In this document: piece after piece, positions 7,506 to 15,109 of the stretch
Position numbering within the stretch: the first letter of the stretch is position 1
Layout of the letters: each line of letters begins with the position of its first letter
DNA from: an uncultured Clostridia bacterium
Lineage (GTDB): Bacteria > Bacillota > Clostridia > TANB77 > CAG-508
DNA: 33,856 nt
Assembly: GCA_934130085.1 (NCBI GenBank)
Contig: CAKOXK010000013.1
Location: forward strand, 1 to 33,856
Reading direction: 5' to 3'
Translations under genes and position numbers: made by a program
Notes under the pieces: generated by a model
The model's input: the letters and a program-made list of their open reading frames with translations, nothing else
Told to the model about the DNA's origin: nothing
The model's database searches: none

Positions 7506-8693
7506 TTGAGAGCAATAATAGCAGCAGCAGGAACTGGAGGGCATATTAACCCAGCAATTGCAATAGCTAATAAAATAAGAGAAGAAGAGAAAGATTCAGA
7601 AATAATTTTTATTGGGACAAAAAGAGGGCTTGAAACTGATTTAGTGCCAAGGGCTGGATATGAATTAAAAACAATAGATAGTTATGGATTAACAAGACAT
7701 ATTAATTTAGAAAATTTAAAAAGACTTAACAAAACTATTCATTCAATAAAACAAGCACAGAAAATAATAAGGGAATTTAAACCTGACATTGTAATAGGAA
7801 CAGGTGGATATATTTGCGTATCTGTAATGAGGGCTGCTCAAAAAGAAAAGGTAAAATACATAATGCATGAAAGCAATGTGCTACCAGGAGTGGCGACAAA
7901 ATTATTTGCAAAAAAGGCAAGTAAGGTTTTACTTGGGTTTGAAGAAGCAAAAGAAAGATTACCTAAAGAGGCAAAAACTGTTGTAACCGGAACACCAACA
8001 AAAGTTAAAAAGATTGATTATACAAAGGAACAAATTATTGAAAAGAAAAAAGAACTAGGTTTAGATATTGACAAAAAACTTATTCTTATTTTTGGTGGTA
8101 GTCAAGGTGCCAAAAGTATAAACGAAGCGGTTAAGAATTTGATTATAAACAATGAAGAACAAAAACATGCAAATACAATTACAACAATGAATGAAAAAAA
8201 ACAAATGAATGAAATATCATTTAATAAAGATAAAAATTATGAAATTATGTGGGCTGTTGGCAAGAAACAATATGATAGCATAAAAGAAGAATTGAAATGT
8301 AATCAAATAGATATTGATAATATTAAAGATGTAAAAGCATATCCATACATATACAATATGGAAGAGGTTATGAATATTTCAGATCTAATAGTATCAAGAA
8401 GCGGTGCAATGACAATTACAGAAATTGAAAAGATAGGAAAAGGAGCAATTTTTATTCCATATCCTTATGCAGCAGAAAATCATCAAGAATACAATGCTAG
8501 AGCATTAGAAAAAAAGGGAGCAGCAGAAGTAATATTAGATAAAGACTTGAATGCTGACGTATTAGAAAAAAGTATTGAAGATCTATGCAATGATGAAAAG
8601 AAATTAAAAGAAATGGGAGAAATATCAAACTCACTTTCTATAAAAAATGTTGAAGATAAAATTTATGCAGAAATCAAACATGCGTTAAAATAA
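7506..8693 (+). CDS. murG: UDP-GlcNAc:lipid I GlcNAc transferase MurG
   Basis: MurG is the peripheral membrane glycosyltransferase that converts lipid I to lipid II on the inner face. The GT-B fold motifs are in order: AAGTGGHINPA at residues 6-16, IGTGGY near 97, MHESNVLPG near 119, FGGSQGA near 197, and RSGAMTITEI plus PYPYAAENHQ in the C-terminal donor-binding half. The start is TTG at 7506, supported by AAAGGAAGGA just upstream and by the glycine-rich loop being at the normal distance from the N-terminus. A Lys/Asn-rich stretch at about residues 216-245 makes it a little longer than many MurG (395 aa). It follows ftsW by 19 bp, so the two are probably co-transcribed. Confidence 0.97.
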   Translation: MRAIIAAAGTGGHINPAIAIANKIREEEKDSEIIFIGTKRGLETDLVPRAGYELKTIDSYGLTRHINLENLKRLNKTIHSIKQAQKIIREFKPDIVIGTGGYICVSVMRAAQKEKVKYIMHESNVLPGVATKLFAKKASKVLLGFEEAKERLPKEAKTVVTGTPTKVKKIDYTKEQIIEKKKELGLDIDKKLILIFGGSQGAKSINEAVKNLIINNEEQKHANTITTMNEKKQMNEISFNKDKNYEIMWAVGKKQYDSIKEELKCNQIDIDNIKDVKAYPYIYNMEEVMNISDLIVSRSGAMTITEIEKIGKGAIFIPYPYAAENHQEYNARALEKKGAAEVILDKDLNADVLEKSIEDLCNDEKKLKEMGEISNSLSIKNVEDKIYAEIKHALK

Positions 8694-8714
8694 ATATGAG
8701 TTTATTTAATAAGT

Positions 8715-8750
8715 ATAAATAAACATATAAATAAACATATAAATAAACAA
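8715..8750. repeat. 12-bp tandem repeat, three copies
   Basis: ATAAATAAACAT is repeated at 8715, 8727 and 8739 (last copy one base different) in the murG-topA spacer. It is a small array with no coding content. Confidence 0.8.
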
Positions 8751-8885
8751 ACATAAAGCATTATCAATTTATAACAGTAAATAGTACGTAAATATACTAT
8801 AAATTATAAAACGTAACAATAATATAGAAAAAAGGTTTATAGGTTGACCTCAACAAATCTAAATAATGTAAAACAAGGGAATATT

Positions 8886-11078
8886 ATGGCAGACAAATTA
8901 ATAATTGTGGAATCACCATCAAAAGCAAATACTATAAAAAAGTTCTTAGGAAGTAACTATAAAGTTGTAGCCTCAAAAGGACATGTTAGAGATTTGCCAA
9001 AATCGAAGCTTGGAATAGATATAGAGCATGACTTTGAAGTTCAATATATTAATATTAGAGGAAAAGCATCATTAATAAATGAATTAAAAAAAGATGCAAG
9101 CAAAGTTAAAAGTGTATACCTTGCAACCGACCCTGATCGTGAAGGAGAAGCTATAGCATGGCATTTAGCATACATTTTAGGCATACCACTTGACAAAGAA
9201 TGCAGGGTAACGTTTAATGAAATTACAAAAGAAACAGTTAAGAAATGTATAAAAGAGCCTAGAAAAATCGACTTGAATTTAACAGATGCGCAACAAGCAA
9301 GAAGAGTAATGGACAGAATAGTAGGCTATAAAATAAGTCCTATTTTATGGAAAAAAGTAAAAAGAGGCTTGTCGGCTGGAAGAGTACAATCAGTGGCTGT
9401 AAAATTAATAGTTGATAGAGAAAACGAGATATTAGCATTTGTACCAGAAGAGTATTGGAATATTTACGCAAAGCTTGAAAAAGGTGGAGAAAAGTTTACC
9501 GCAAAATTTGCAACAGTAAATGATAAAAAAATCGAACTTCATAAAAAAGAAGAAGTTGATGATATACTAGAAAAGATTAAGGATGCAGAGTATGTTGTAA
9601 AGGAAGTAAAAAAAGGAACTAAAAAGAGAACTCCAGCACCACCATTTACAACAAGCACAATGCAACAAGAAGCTTCTAGAAAATTAGGATTTCCAATCAA
9701 AAAAACAATGTCAGTAGCACAAGGTTTATATGAAGGCGTAAAAGTATTAGATAGAGGAACAATTGGTTTAATTACCTACATGAGAACAGACTCTACTAGA
9801 ATTTCAGAAGAAGCCAGAGAGGCTGCAAAAAATCAAATCACAAAGAAATATGGTGAGAAATATTACGAGAATCGTTATTATAAAAAATCAACAAATGCGC
9901 AAGATGCTCACGAAGGTATAAGACCAACATATATTGATTTAGAGCCGGGATTGTTAAAAAGTTCTTTAACACCAGACCAATATAAATTATACAACTTAAT
10001 ATACAATAGATTTATTGCAAGCCAAATGTCACAAGCAGTTTTTGATACATGCCAGGCGGTAATTGAAGCAAATGGAACTGACAAGAAAAGATACGGCTTT
10101 AAAGTAAGCGGACAAACTATAAAATTCAAGGGCTTTATGACATTATACGTTGAAGATAAAGACGATAAAAAAGATAACCAAGATGATGAAGAAAGCTTAC
10201 CAGAGCTTGTGGAAAACGAAATTGTAAAAAAAGACAAAATAGAATCAAAGCAAAGTTTTACAGAACCTCCAGCAAGATATACGGAAGCAAGTCTTGTAAA
10301 AGAGTTAGAAGAAAAAGGAATAGGAAGGCCAAGTACTTATGCAACAATCATGTCAACAATAATTGACAGACACTATGTAAAAAAAGAACAAAAACAACTT
10401 CACCCAACTGATCTTGGAAAAGTTGTAAATGACTTACTTGTAAATAACTTTAAAGACGTAATAAACGTAGAATTTACTGCTAAAATTGAAAATGAATTTG
10501 ATGCAATAGCGGAAGGAAAAGAAGAATGGAAACAAGTAATTAGAGAATTCTATGGACCATTTGAGACAGAAGTAGAAAAAGCAGATAAAGAATTAGAACA
10601 TGTACAAATAAAAGAAGAAGTTAGTGACATAAAGTGTGAAAAATGTGGAAGAATGATGGTAGTAAAAGAAGGAAGATATGGAAAATTCTTAGCCTGCCCA
10701 GGATACCCAGATTGTAGAAATATAAAACCATTAGTTCAAAAGGTTGAAGTACCATGCCCGGTTTGCGGAAGCGAAGTATATGTAAGAAAAACAAAAAGAG
10801 GAAAGAAGTACTATATATGCTCAAATAATACAAAAACAGCTGAAAAGCCTTGCCCATATATTTCATGGGATAAACCAAAAATAGGGGAAAAATGGGAGAA
10901 AGAAGAGACAACTAAAAAAAGTAAAACATTAAGGAAAACGAAATCAACCAAAGAAGCCAAAGAAGCCAAAGAAGCCAAAGCAACAAAAGCAACAAAAGCA
11001 ACCAAAGCAGCAAAAACAGCCAAAGCAGCAAAAACAGTCAAAGCAACAAAAGTAGCAAAAGCAACAAAAAAAGCATAG
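8886..11078 (+). CDS. topA: DNA topoisomerase I with Lys/Ala repeat tail
   Basis: TopA is a type IA topoisomerase that relaxes negative supercoils. I chose ATG 8886 (MADKLIIVESPSKA), which has AAGGGA upstream, over an in-frame TTG at 8844. The Toprim domain shows VESPSKA and LATDPDREGEAIAWH. The catalytic tyrosine is in GLITYMRTDST (Tyr298), and GRPSTYATI follows. Two C4 zinc ribbons lie at the C-terminus (CEKCGRMM..CPGYPDC and CPVCGSEV..CSNN..C). The last 50-60 residues are a simple Lys/Ala/Thr tail made of KEAKEAK and KATKATKAAK units, resembling histone H1-like tails. Total 730 aa. Basic tails on TopA are known in actinobacteria, where they aid processivity; a similar role here is inference. 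Confidence 0.97.
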   Translation: MADKLIIVESPSKANTIKKFLGSNYKVVASKGHVRDLPKSKLGIDIEHDFEVQYINIRGKASLINELKKDASKVKSVYLATDPDREGEAIAWHLAYILGIPLDKECRVTFNEITKETVKKCIKEPRKIDLNLTDAQQARRVMDRIVGYKISPILWKKVKRGLSAGRVQSVAVKLIVDRENEILAFVPEEYWNIYAKLEKGGEKFTAKFATVNDKKIELHKKEEVDDILEKIKDAEYVVKEVKKGTKKRTPAPPFTTSTMQQEASRKLGFPIKKTMSVAQGLYEGVKVLDRGTIGLITYMRTDSTRISEEAREAAKNQITKKYGEKYYENRYYKKSTNAQDAHEGIRPTYIDLEPGLLKSSLTPDQYKLYNLIYNRFIASQMSQAVFDTCQAVIEANGTDKKRYGFKVSGQTIKFKGFMTLYVEDKDDKKDNQDDEESLPELVENEIVKKDKIESKQSFTEPPARYTEASLVKELEEKGIGRPSTYATIMSTIIDRHYVKKEQKQLHPTDLGKVVNDLLVNNFKDVINVEFTAKIENEFDAIAEGKEEWKQVIREFYGPFETEVEKADKELEHVQIKEEVSDIKCEKCGRMMVVKEGRYGKFLACPGYPDCRNIKPLVQKVEVPCPVCGSEVYVRKTKRGKKYYICSNNTKTAEKPCPYISWDKPKIGEKWEKEETTKKSKTLRKTKSTKEAKEAKEAKATKATKATKAAKTAKAAKTVKATKVAKATKKA

Positions 11079-11162
11079 AGAAAAACTGAAACATCAAAAG
11101 CACAATTAAATAATCAATAGAACAAAAGATGAAAAAATAAATATTAATAGGAGAAAAACATT

Positions 11163-11354
11163 ATGAAAAATAAAGAAAAAGGTTCATCAACAATAATTGT
11201 ATTTGTATCAGTAATGTTTTTATTGATAATGCTTGGAACCATTCTGACAGCACTTGCAATGAAAAGTAAATCACAGTTGGTTGAACTTGACACATTAAGA
11301 AACGTATATGATGGAAACATGGCGGAAATATATCAAAATTACAATAATACATAA
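11163..11354 (+). CDS. Small prepilin-like / PilX-N-like membrane protein
   Basis: This 63-aa protein has a basic leader (MKNKEKG), a Ser-Ser-Thr start to one long hydrophobic helix (about residues 9-31), and a polar tail of about 30 residues. The pattern recalls PilX or type IV pilin-like N-termini, where cleavage follows a glycine, but the usual Glu at mature position 5 is absent and no pilus machinery lies nearby. The start is well supported by AGGAG 12-16 bases upstream. It lies between topA and the CmpB-family gene with only 20 bp to the latter, so the two may be translated together. Function unknown. Confidence 0.65.
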   Translation: MKNKEKGSSTIIVFVSVMFLLIMLGTILTALAMKSKSQLVELDTLRNVYDGNMAEIYQNYNNT

Positions 11355-11374
11355 ATTATCAAAGGGAGTTTAAT

Positions 11375-12091
11375 ATGGAAGGTGTAACCATGCTAGAACA
11401 GTATTTTTTACTATTTATAATTTATTCAATTGGTGGATGGATTATAGAAGAAATAAACTGTTCAATTAAAGAAAGAAAAATAGTAGATAGAGGTTTTTTG
11501 ATAGGCCCAGTTTGTCCAATATATGGATTTGGTGGAATAATAATGACAATTTACCTAACACAATTTCATGAACATCCATTAGTGGTATTTGTTATGGCTG
11601 TTGCAGCAAGCGCTATACTAGAATATTTAACAAGTTATATAATGGAAAAAGTATTTAATGCAAGATGGTGGGACTATTCAAAAGAGAAAGTTAACTTAAA
11701 CGGAAGAATCTGCATAAGAACCTTAATACCATTTGGAATCTTTGGACTAATTATCGTATATATACTAAATCCTCTTCTTTTCTCAATGATAGATATGATG
11801 AGTAAAAAAATACTTGCAATAGTATCATGGACAAGCATAGGAATAATGCTAATTGACTTCTTTATATCAATGAATGTAGTTTCAAAAGTAACTTCAACTG
11901 CGAAGAAAATGAGTAGAGAAAATCCAAAAGATGATACAGATGAGATTACAAAGAAGGTGAAGAAGGAATTAAAGAAATCTATTGCTGGAAAACGTTTACT
12001 AAATGCATTCCCAGACCTAAAAGCATTTAAAATTAAAATAAAAGAGGTTGCAGAAAAAGGAAAAGAGGCATTGGAACATATAAAAAAATGA
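11375..12091 (+). CDS. CmpB-family (ABC_trans_CmpB-like) membrane protein
   Basis: This 238-aa membrane protein has the N-terminal YSIGGWIIEE, the RGFLIGPVCPIYGFGG motif and the LEYLTSYIMEKVFNARWWDYS segment characteristic of the family named putative ABC transporter type IV (CmpB, formerly DUF1113). About five hydrophobic segments are visible, followed by a charged cytoplasmic tail rich in Lys. No ATPase or substrate-binding partner is present here, so a transporter role is not supported by context and the biochemical function is unknown. ATG 11375 has AAAGGGAG upstream. Its stop codon touches the first hairpin of the 131-bp array, which may serve as its 3' end. Confidence 0.85.
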   Translation: MEGVTMLEQYFLLFIIYSIGGWIIEEINCSIKERKIVDRGFLIGPVCPIYGFGGIIMTIYLTQFHEHPLVVFVMAVAASAILEYLTSYIMEKVFNARWWDYSKEKVNLNGRICIRTLIPFGIFGLIIVYILNPLLFSMIDMMSKKILAIVSWTSIGIMLIDFFISMNVVSKVTSTAKKMSRENPKDDTDEITKKVKKELKKSIAGKRLLNAFPDLKAFKIKIKEVAEKGKEALEHIKK

Positions 12092-12092
12092 T

Positions 12093-12445
12093 GCAATCTT
12101 CGTTATCCGACTTAACTGTCGGAAGATTGCACCATTCGTGCGTGCGCTTGATCGCTGCGTGGCATTTTAAATAATAGGAACCAAAACAACAAATATTATA
12201 TTGTTTTTCATGCCTTGCTCGCTGCAATCTTCGTTATCCGACTTAACTGTCGGAAGATTGCACCATTCGCGCGTGCGCTTGATCACTGCGTGGCATTTTA
12301 AATAATAGGTACCCAAAAAACAAATATTATATTGTTTTTCATGCCTTGCTCGCTGCAATCTTCGTTATCCGACTTAACTGTCGGAAGATTGCACCATTCG
12401 CGCTGCGCTTGATCGCTGCGCGGCATTTTAAACAATATAATATTT
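12093..12445. repeat. 131-bp tandem array of a hairpin element with terminal inverted repeats
   Basis: Three copies start at 12093, 12224 and 12355 with an exact 131-bp period. Each begins with a bulged hairpin in which GCAATCTT and CCGAC pair with GTCGG and AAGATTGC around the loop TTAACT. A second GC-rich hairpin follows, centred on GCGCTTGATCGC. Copy 3 is bounded by 24-nt inverted repeats (12322-12345 and 12422-12445) that match at 21 of 24 positions. The left repeat also occurs at 12191-12214, but copy 1 lacks it. The array is far GC-richer than its surroundings. Small reverse-strand frames through it are by-products. It resembles a MITE/REP-type palindromic element; I recognise no named family. 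Confidence 0.8.
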
Positions 12446-12472
12446 TTTTTAGATTTATTTAAATAAAATTTC

Positions 12473-12501
12473 AAAAAGCCTTGTCAAATGGCTTTTTTTT
12501 T
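12473..12501 (+). terminator. Rho-independent terminator upstream of rpsB
   Basis: AAAAAGCC (12473-12480) pairs with GGCTTTTT (12490-12497) around a 9-nt loop, followed by more T. It would terminate transcripts from the topA-CmpB side before the ribosomal block. Confidence 0.75.
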
Positions 12502-12509
12502 GCTATAAT
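12481..12509 (+). promoter_or_regulatory. rpsB promoter embedded in the terminator loop
   Basis: TTGTCA (12481-12486) lies in the terminator loop and a perfect TATAAT follows at 12504-12509 with 17-bp spacing. This is one of the best promoter matches in the window and would drive rpsB-tsf with a leader of about 100 nt. Confidence 0.75.
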
Positions 12510-12531
12510 TATTTCTGTTGAAAAATACACA

Positions 12532-12588
12532 CATGAAATTAGTTTTACATAAGTGCTTTTTGAGTTGTGTAAAGCGTTGACTTTCATG
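12532..12588 (+). promoter_or_regulatory. Structured rpsB leader (candidate S2 autoregulatory site)
   Basis: CATGAAA (12532-12538) pairs with TTTCATG (12582-12588), and inside it TTTACA (12544-12549) pairs with TGTAAA (12568-12573). This nested structure sits just before the AAGGAGG of rpsB. Autoregulation by S2 is known in several bacteria, but I cannot match this to a named Firmicutes leader, so the function is inferred. Confidence 0.4.
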
Positions 12589-12617
12589 GAGGATTTAACT
12601 AAAAGGAGGAAACAAAA

Positions 12618-13394
12618 ATGGCAGTAGTTGCAATGAAACAATTACTAGAAGCAGGTGTTCATTTTGGACATCAAACAAGAAGATGGAATCCTAGAATGGC
12701 TGAATATATATTTCAAGCTAGAAATGGAATTCACATCATCGATTTACAAAAAACATCTAATAAGTTAGATGAGGCTTATGAATTTTTAAAGGAACAAGCC
12801 GAAGAAGGAAAAACAGTTCTATTCGTAGGAACAAAAAAGCAAGCTCAAGAGTGTGTTAAAGAGGCTGCTGAAAAGAGTCAAATGTACTATGTAAATCAAA
12901 GATGGTTAGGTGGTACTTTAACAAACTTTAAAACTATCAGAAGAAGAATTGAAAGATTACAAGAACTTGAGGCTATGGAAACTGATGGTACTTTTGATGT
13001 TCTACCAAAGAAAGAAGTTGTTTTATTAAAGAAAGAAATGGATAAATTAAACAAAAATCTTGGAGGCATCAAAGAAATGACAGAGCTTCCTGGAGTAATA
13101 TTTGTTGTTGATCCTAAGAAAGAACATATAGCAATACTTGAGGCTAGAAAGTTAAACATCCCAGTTATAGGTTTAGTTGATACAAACTGTGATCCTGATG
13201 ATGTTGATTATGTAATTCCAGGAAATGATGATGCTATAAGAGCTGTTAAGTTAATTACAGATGTTATGGCAAATGCAATCATTGAGGGTAGACAAGGTGA
13301 GAGCCTTGATTCTGATTCAGAATCTGAAGAACAACAAGTTCAAGAGTCTTCAAATGATTCAATTGAAGAAGTTGTAGCCAACGAAGAAAAATAA
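12618..13394 (+). CDS. rpsB: 30S ribosomal protein S2
   Basis: S2 is the small-subunit protein needed for S1 binding and initiation. The N-terminus MKQLLEAGVHFGHQTRRWNPRM is the classic S2 signature, followed by NGIHIIDLQKT, FVGTKKQAQE, NQRWLGGTLTNF and GLVDTNCDPD. A Ser/Glu-rich acidic tail of about 30 residues extends past the conserved core, giving 258 aa. The RBS is AAGGAGG. tsf follows after 24 bp, the usual gene pair. pyrH and frr do not follow; instead the rpmG-secE-nusG set is attached. Confidence 0.98.
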   Translation: MAVVAMKQLLEAGVHFGHQTRRWNPRMAEYIFQARNGIHIIDLQKTSNKLDEAYEFLKEQAEEGKTVLFVGTKKQAQECVKEAAEKSQMYYVNQRWLGGTLTNFKTIRRRIERLQELEAMETDGTFDVLPKKEVVLLKKEMDKLNKNLGGIKEMTELPGVIFVVDPKKEHIAILEARKLNIPVIGLVDTNCDPDDVDYVIPGNDDAIRAVKLITDVMANAIIEGRQGESLDSDSESEEQQVQESSNDSIEEVVANEEK

Positions 13395-13418
13395 TTTAAA
13401 GAAAGAAGGTATTGACAG

Positions 13419-14297
13419 ATGGTAACAGCACAACAAGTTATGGAATTAAGAAAGAAAACAGGTGCAGGAATGATGGAATGCAAGAAGGTTTTGACTGAGG
13501 CTGAAGGTGATGAGGCTAAGGCAATCGAATTGCTTCAAGAAAGAGGAATTTTAAAGGCTGCTAAAAAGGCTGATAGAATTGCTTCTGAAGGTTTAGTTCT
13601 ATCATATTTATCTGATGATAAAAAAGTTGCTTCATTGGTTGAAGTAAATAGTGAAACAGACTTTGTTAGTCAAAATGAAGAATTCAGATCTTTTGTTAAT
13701 GATGTTGCAAAGCAAGTAGCTCTTAACAATCCAAAAGATGTAGAAAGCTTACTTGATGAAAAATCAATTGTTGAACCTGATAAAACAGTTAGAGAAGTTT
13801 TAACTGCTAAAATTGCTAAAATTGGTGAAAATCTTACAATAAGAAGATTTGAAAGATTTGAAACAAATGGTATTGTTGCAAGCTATATTCATGGTGAAGG
13901 AAAAATCGGTGTTATAGTTGATATGGAAAATGCTGATGATGTTCTAGCAAAAGATATATGCATGCAAATAGCAGCTGCTAAACCAGAATATTTGAATGAA
14001 TCTGATGTACCAGCTGACAGACTTGAGAAAGAAAAAGAAATTCTTAAGGCTCAAGTTATAAATGAAGGCAGACCTGAGAATATTGCTGAAAAGATAGTTA
14101 TGGGTAGACTTGGAAAATTCTATGGTGAATTATGCTTAGTTGACCAAGCGTTTGTTAAGGATCCTAACATGAAGGTTAAAGATTTATTAGCATCAAAGAA
14201 AGCAACTATAAATAGATTTGCTAGATTTGAAAAAGGCGAAGGTATCGAAAAGAAAGAAGAGAACTTTGCTGAAGAAGTTGCAAAACAACTAAAATAA
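13419..14297 (+). CDS. tsf: Elongation factor Ts
   Basis: EF-Ts is the nucleotide exchange factor that regenerates EF-Tu-GTP. The N-terminal UBA-like helix pair has VMELRKKTGAGMMECKKVLTEAEGD, and the TDFVSQNEEF motif that contacts EF-Tu is present, followed by the two core subdomains (IASYIHGEGKIGVIVDM). The length (292 aa) is normal. The RBS is GAAAGAAGG. It is co-transcribed with rpsB. Confidence 0.98.
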   Translation: MVTAQQVMELRKKTGAGMMECKKVLTEAEGDEAKAIELLQERGILKAAKKADRIASEGLVLSYLSDDKKVASLVEVNSETDFVSQNEEFRSFVNDVAKQVALNNPKDVESLLDEKSIVEPDKTVREVLTAKIAKIGENLTIRRFERFETNGIVASYIHGEGKIGVIVDMENADDVLAKDICMQIAAAKPEYLNESDVPADRLEKEKEILKAQVINEGRPENIAEKIVMGRLGKFYGELCLVDQAFVKDPNMKVKDLLASKKATINRFARFEKGEGIEKKEENFAEEVAKQLK

Positions 14298-14338
14298 AGA
14301 ATATAAAAACTTTAAGTTTTTATTTGGAGGTGTAAAGA

Positions 14339-14503
14339 ATGGCAGCAAAAGGTGCAAGAGAACATATAACTCTAGAATGTACAGAATGTCATAATAGAAA
14401 TTATGTTACAGAAAAGAATAAAAAGAATAATGCTGATAGACTTGAAATAAAGAAATATTGCAAGTTCTGCAAAAAGACAACAGCACATAAAGAAACAAAA
14501 TAA
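14339..14503 (+). CDS. rpmG: 50S ribosomal protein L33
   Basis: This 54-aa protein begins MAAKGAREHITLECTEC, keeps both CxxC pairs (CTEC and CKFC) of the zinc-binding C+ form of L33, and ends in KKTTAHKETK. The ATG at 14339 has TTGGAGGTG upstream. In many Bacillota rpmG precedes secE-nusG exactly as here. The C+ form depends on zinc; a zinc-independent C- paralogue, if any, would lie elsewhere. Confidence 0.96.
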   Translation: MAAKGAREHITLECTECHNRNYVTEKNKKNNADRLEIKKYCKFCKKTTAHKETK

Positions 14504-14526
14504 TAACCTTTGGGGGTAAATTTAAA

Positions 14527-15075
14527 ATGCCAAAAAAGAATAAGAAAAAACAGGCAAATAGCAAGAAAAGTGCTATTAATAAGGCAGAAGAAATCAAAAA
14601 AGTTGAACCTACTGAAGAAACAGAGAATAGTAATGTAGAAGAGGTTTCTACAACAAGTGTACAAAAAGTGGATAATAATGCCAAAACTTCAGATGTTAAG
14701 TCTGAAAAAAAAGCAGATAAAAAGGCTGAAAAGAAGGCTAAAAAACAAGCAAAAAATGCTGATAAAAAACATAGAGTCAGAGAATTTAATGCTGAACTTA
14801 AAAAAATAACATGGCCTACAAAGCACGAACTATTGGAAAATACAGTAGTTGTAATATCAATGGTTGTTATTGTTTCTTTAATTATTTTCTTACTTGATTT
14901 AGGTTTTAAAGCCTTAAGTAATGCCGAAATAAAAGGTGTTGATAAAATAAAAAATAGCATAGAAGCAAGCAATGTAAGCGCATCGAATGACACTGAAAAT
15001 ACTTCTTCAAATGATGTTGAAAATGGGGCATCAAATGAAGTTGATACAAACTCTACAAGTGAGAATGCACAATAG
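14527..15075 (+). CDS. secE: Preprotein translocase subunit SecE with long polar tails
   Basis: SecE is the essential clamp around SecY in the Sec translocon. The family core is RVREFNAELKKITWPTKHELLENT followed by one membrane helix (about residues 100-125), the single-helix form of Gram-positive SecE. The core is normally only about 60 residues. Here it carries about 80 Lys/Glu-rich residues in front (KKADKKAEKKAKKQAK) and about 45 Ser/Asn/Glu residues behind, giving 182 aa. The RBS is an unusual TTTGGGGGT instead of AGGAGG. The neighbours rpmG and nusG confirm identity. Confidence 0.95.
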   Translation: MPKKNKKKQANSKKSAINKAEEIKKVEPTEETENSNVEEVSTTSVQKVDNNAKTSDVKSEKKADKKAEKKAKKQAKNADKKHRVREFNAELKKITWPTKHELLENTVVVISMVVIVSLIIFLLDLGFKALSNAEIKGVDKIKNSIEASNVSASNDTENTSSNDVENGASNEVDTNSTSENAQ

Positions 15076-15109
15076 CTAAAAGCATAAAATTAAAAAGGGA
15101 GGCTCAATA

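Noticed and set aside
8844..8885. Extended TopA N-terminus from TTG 8844
   Set aside because: The extra 14 residues are not family-like and a good ribosome binding site precedes ATG 8886.
12033..12358. Reverse-strand small proteins starting MQRARHEKQYN
   Set aside because: They are translations of the hairpin repeat unit, nearly identical between copies and without ribosome binding sites.
12093..12445. CRISPR array
   Set aside because: The 131-bp units repeat throughout their whole length with no variable spacers, and no cas genes are near.
14298..14526. tRNA-Trp gene near rpmG-secE
   Set aside because: No cloverleaf or TTCGA-type T-loop is present in the gaps.
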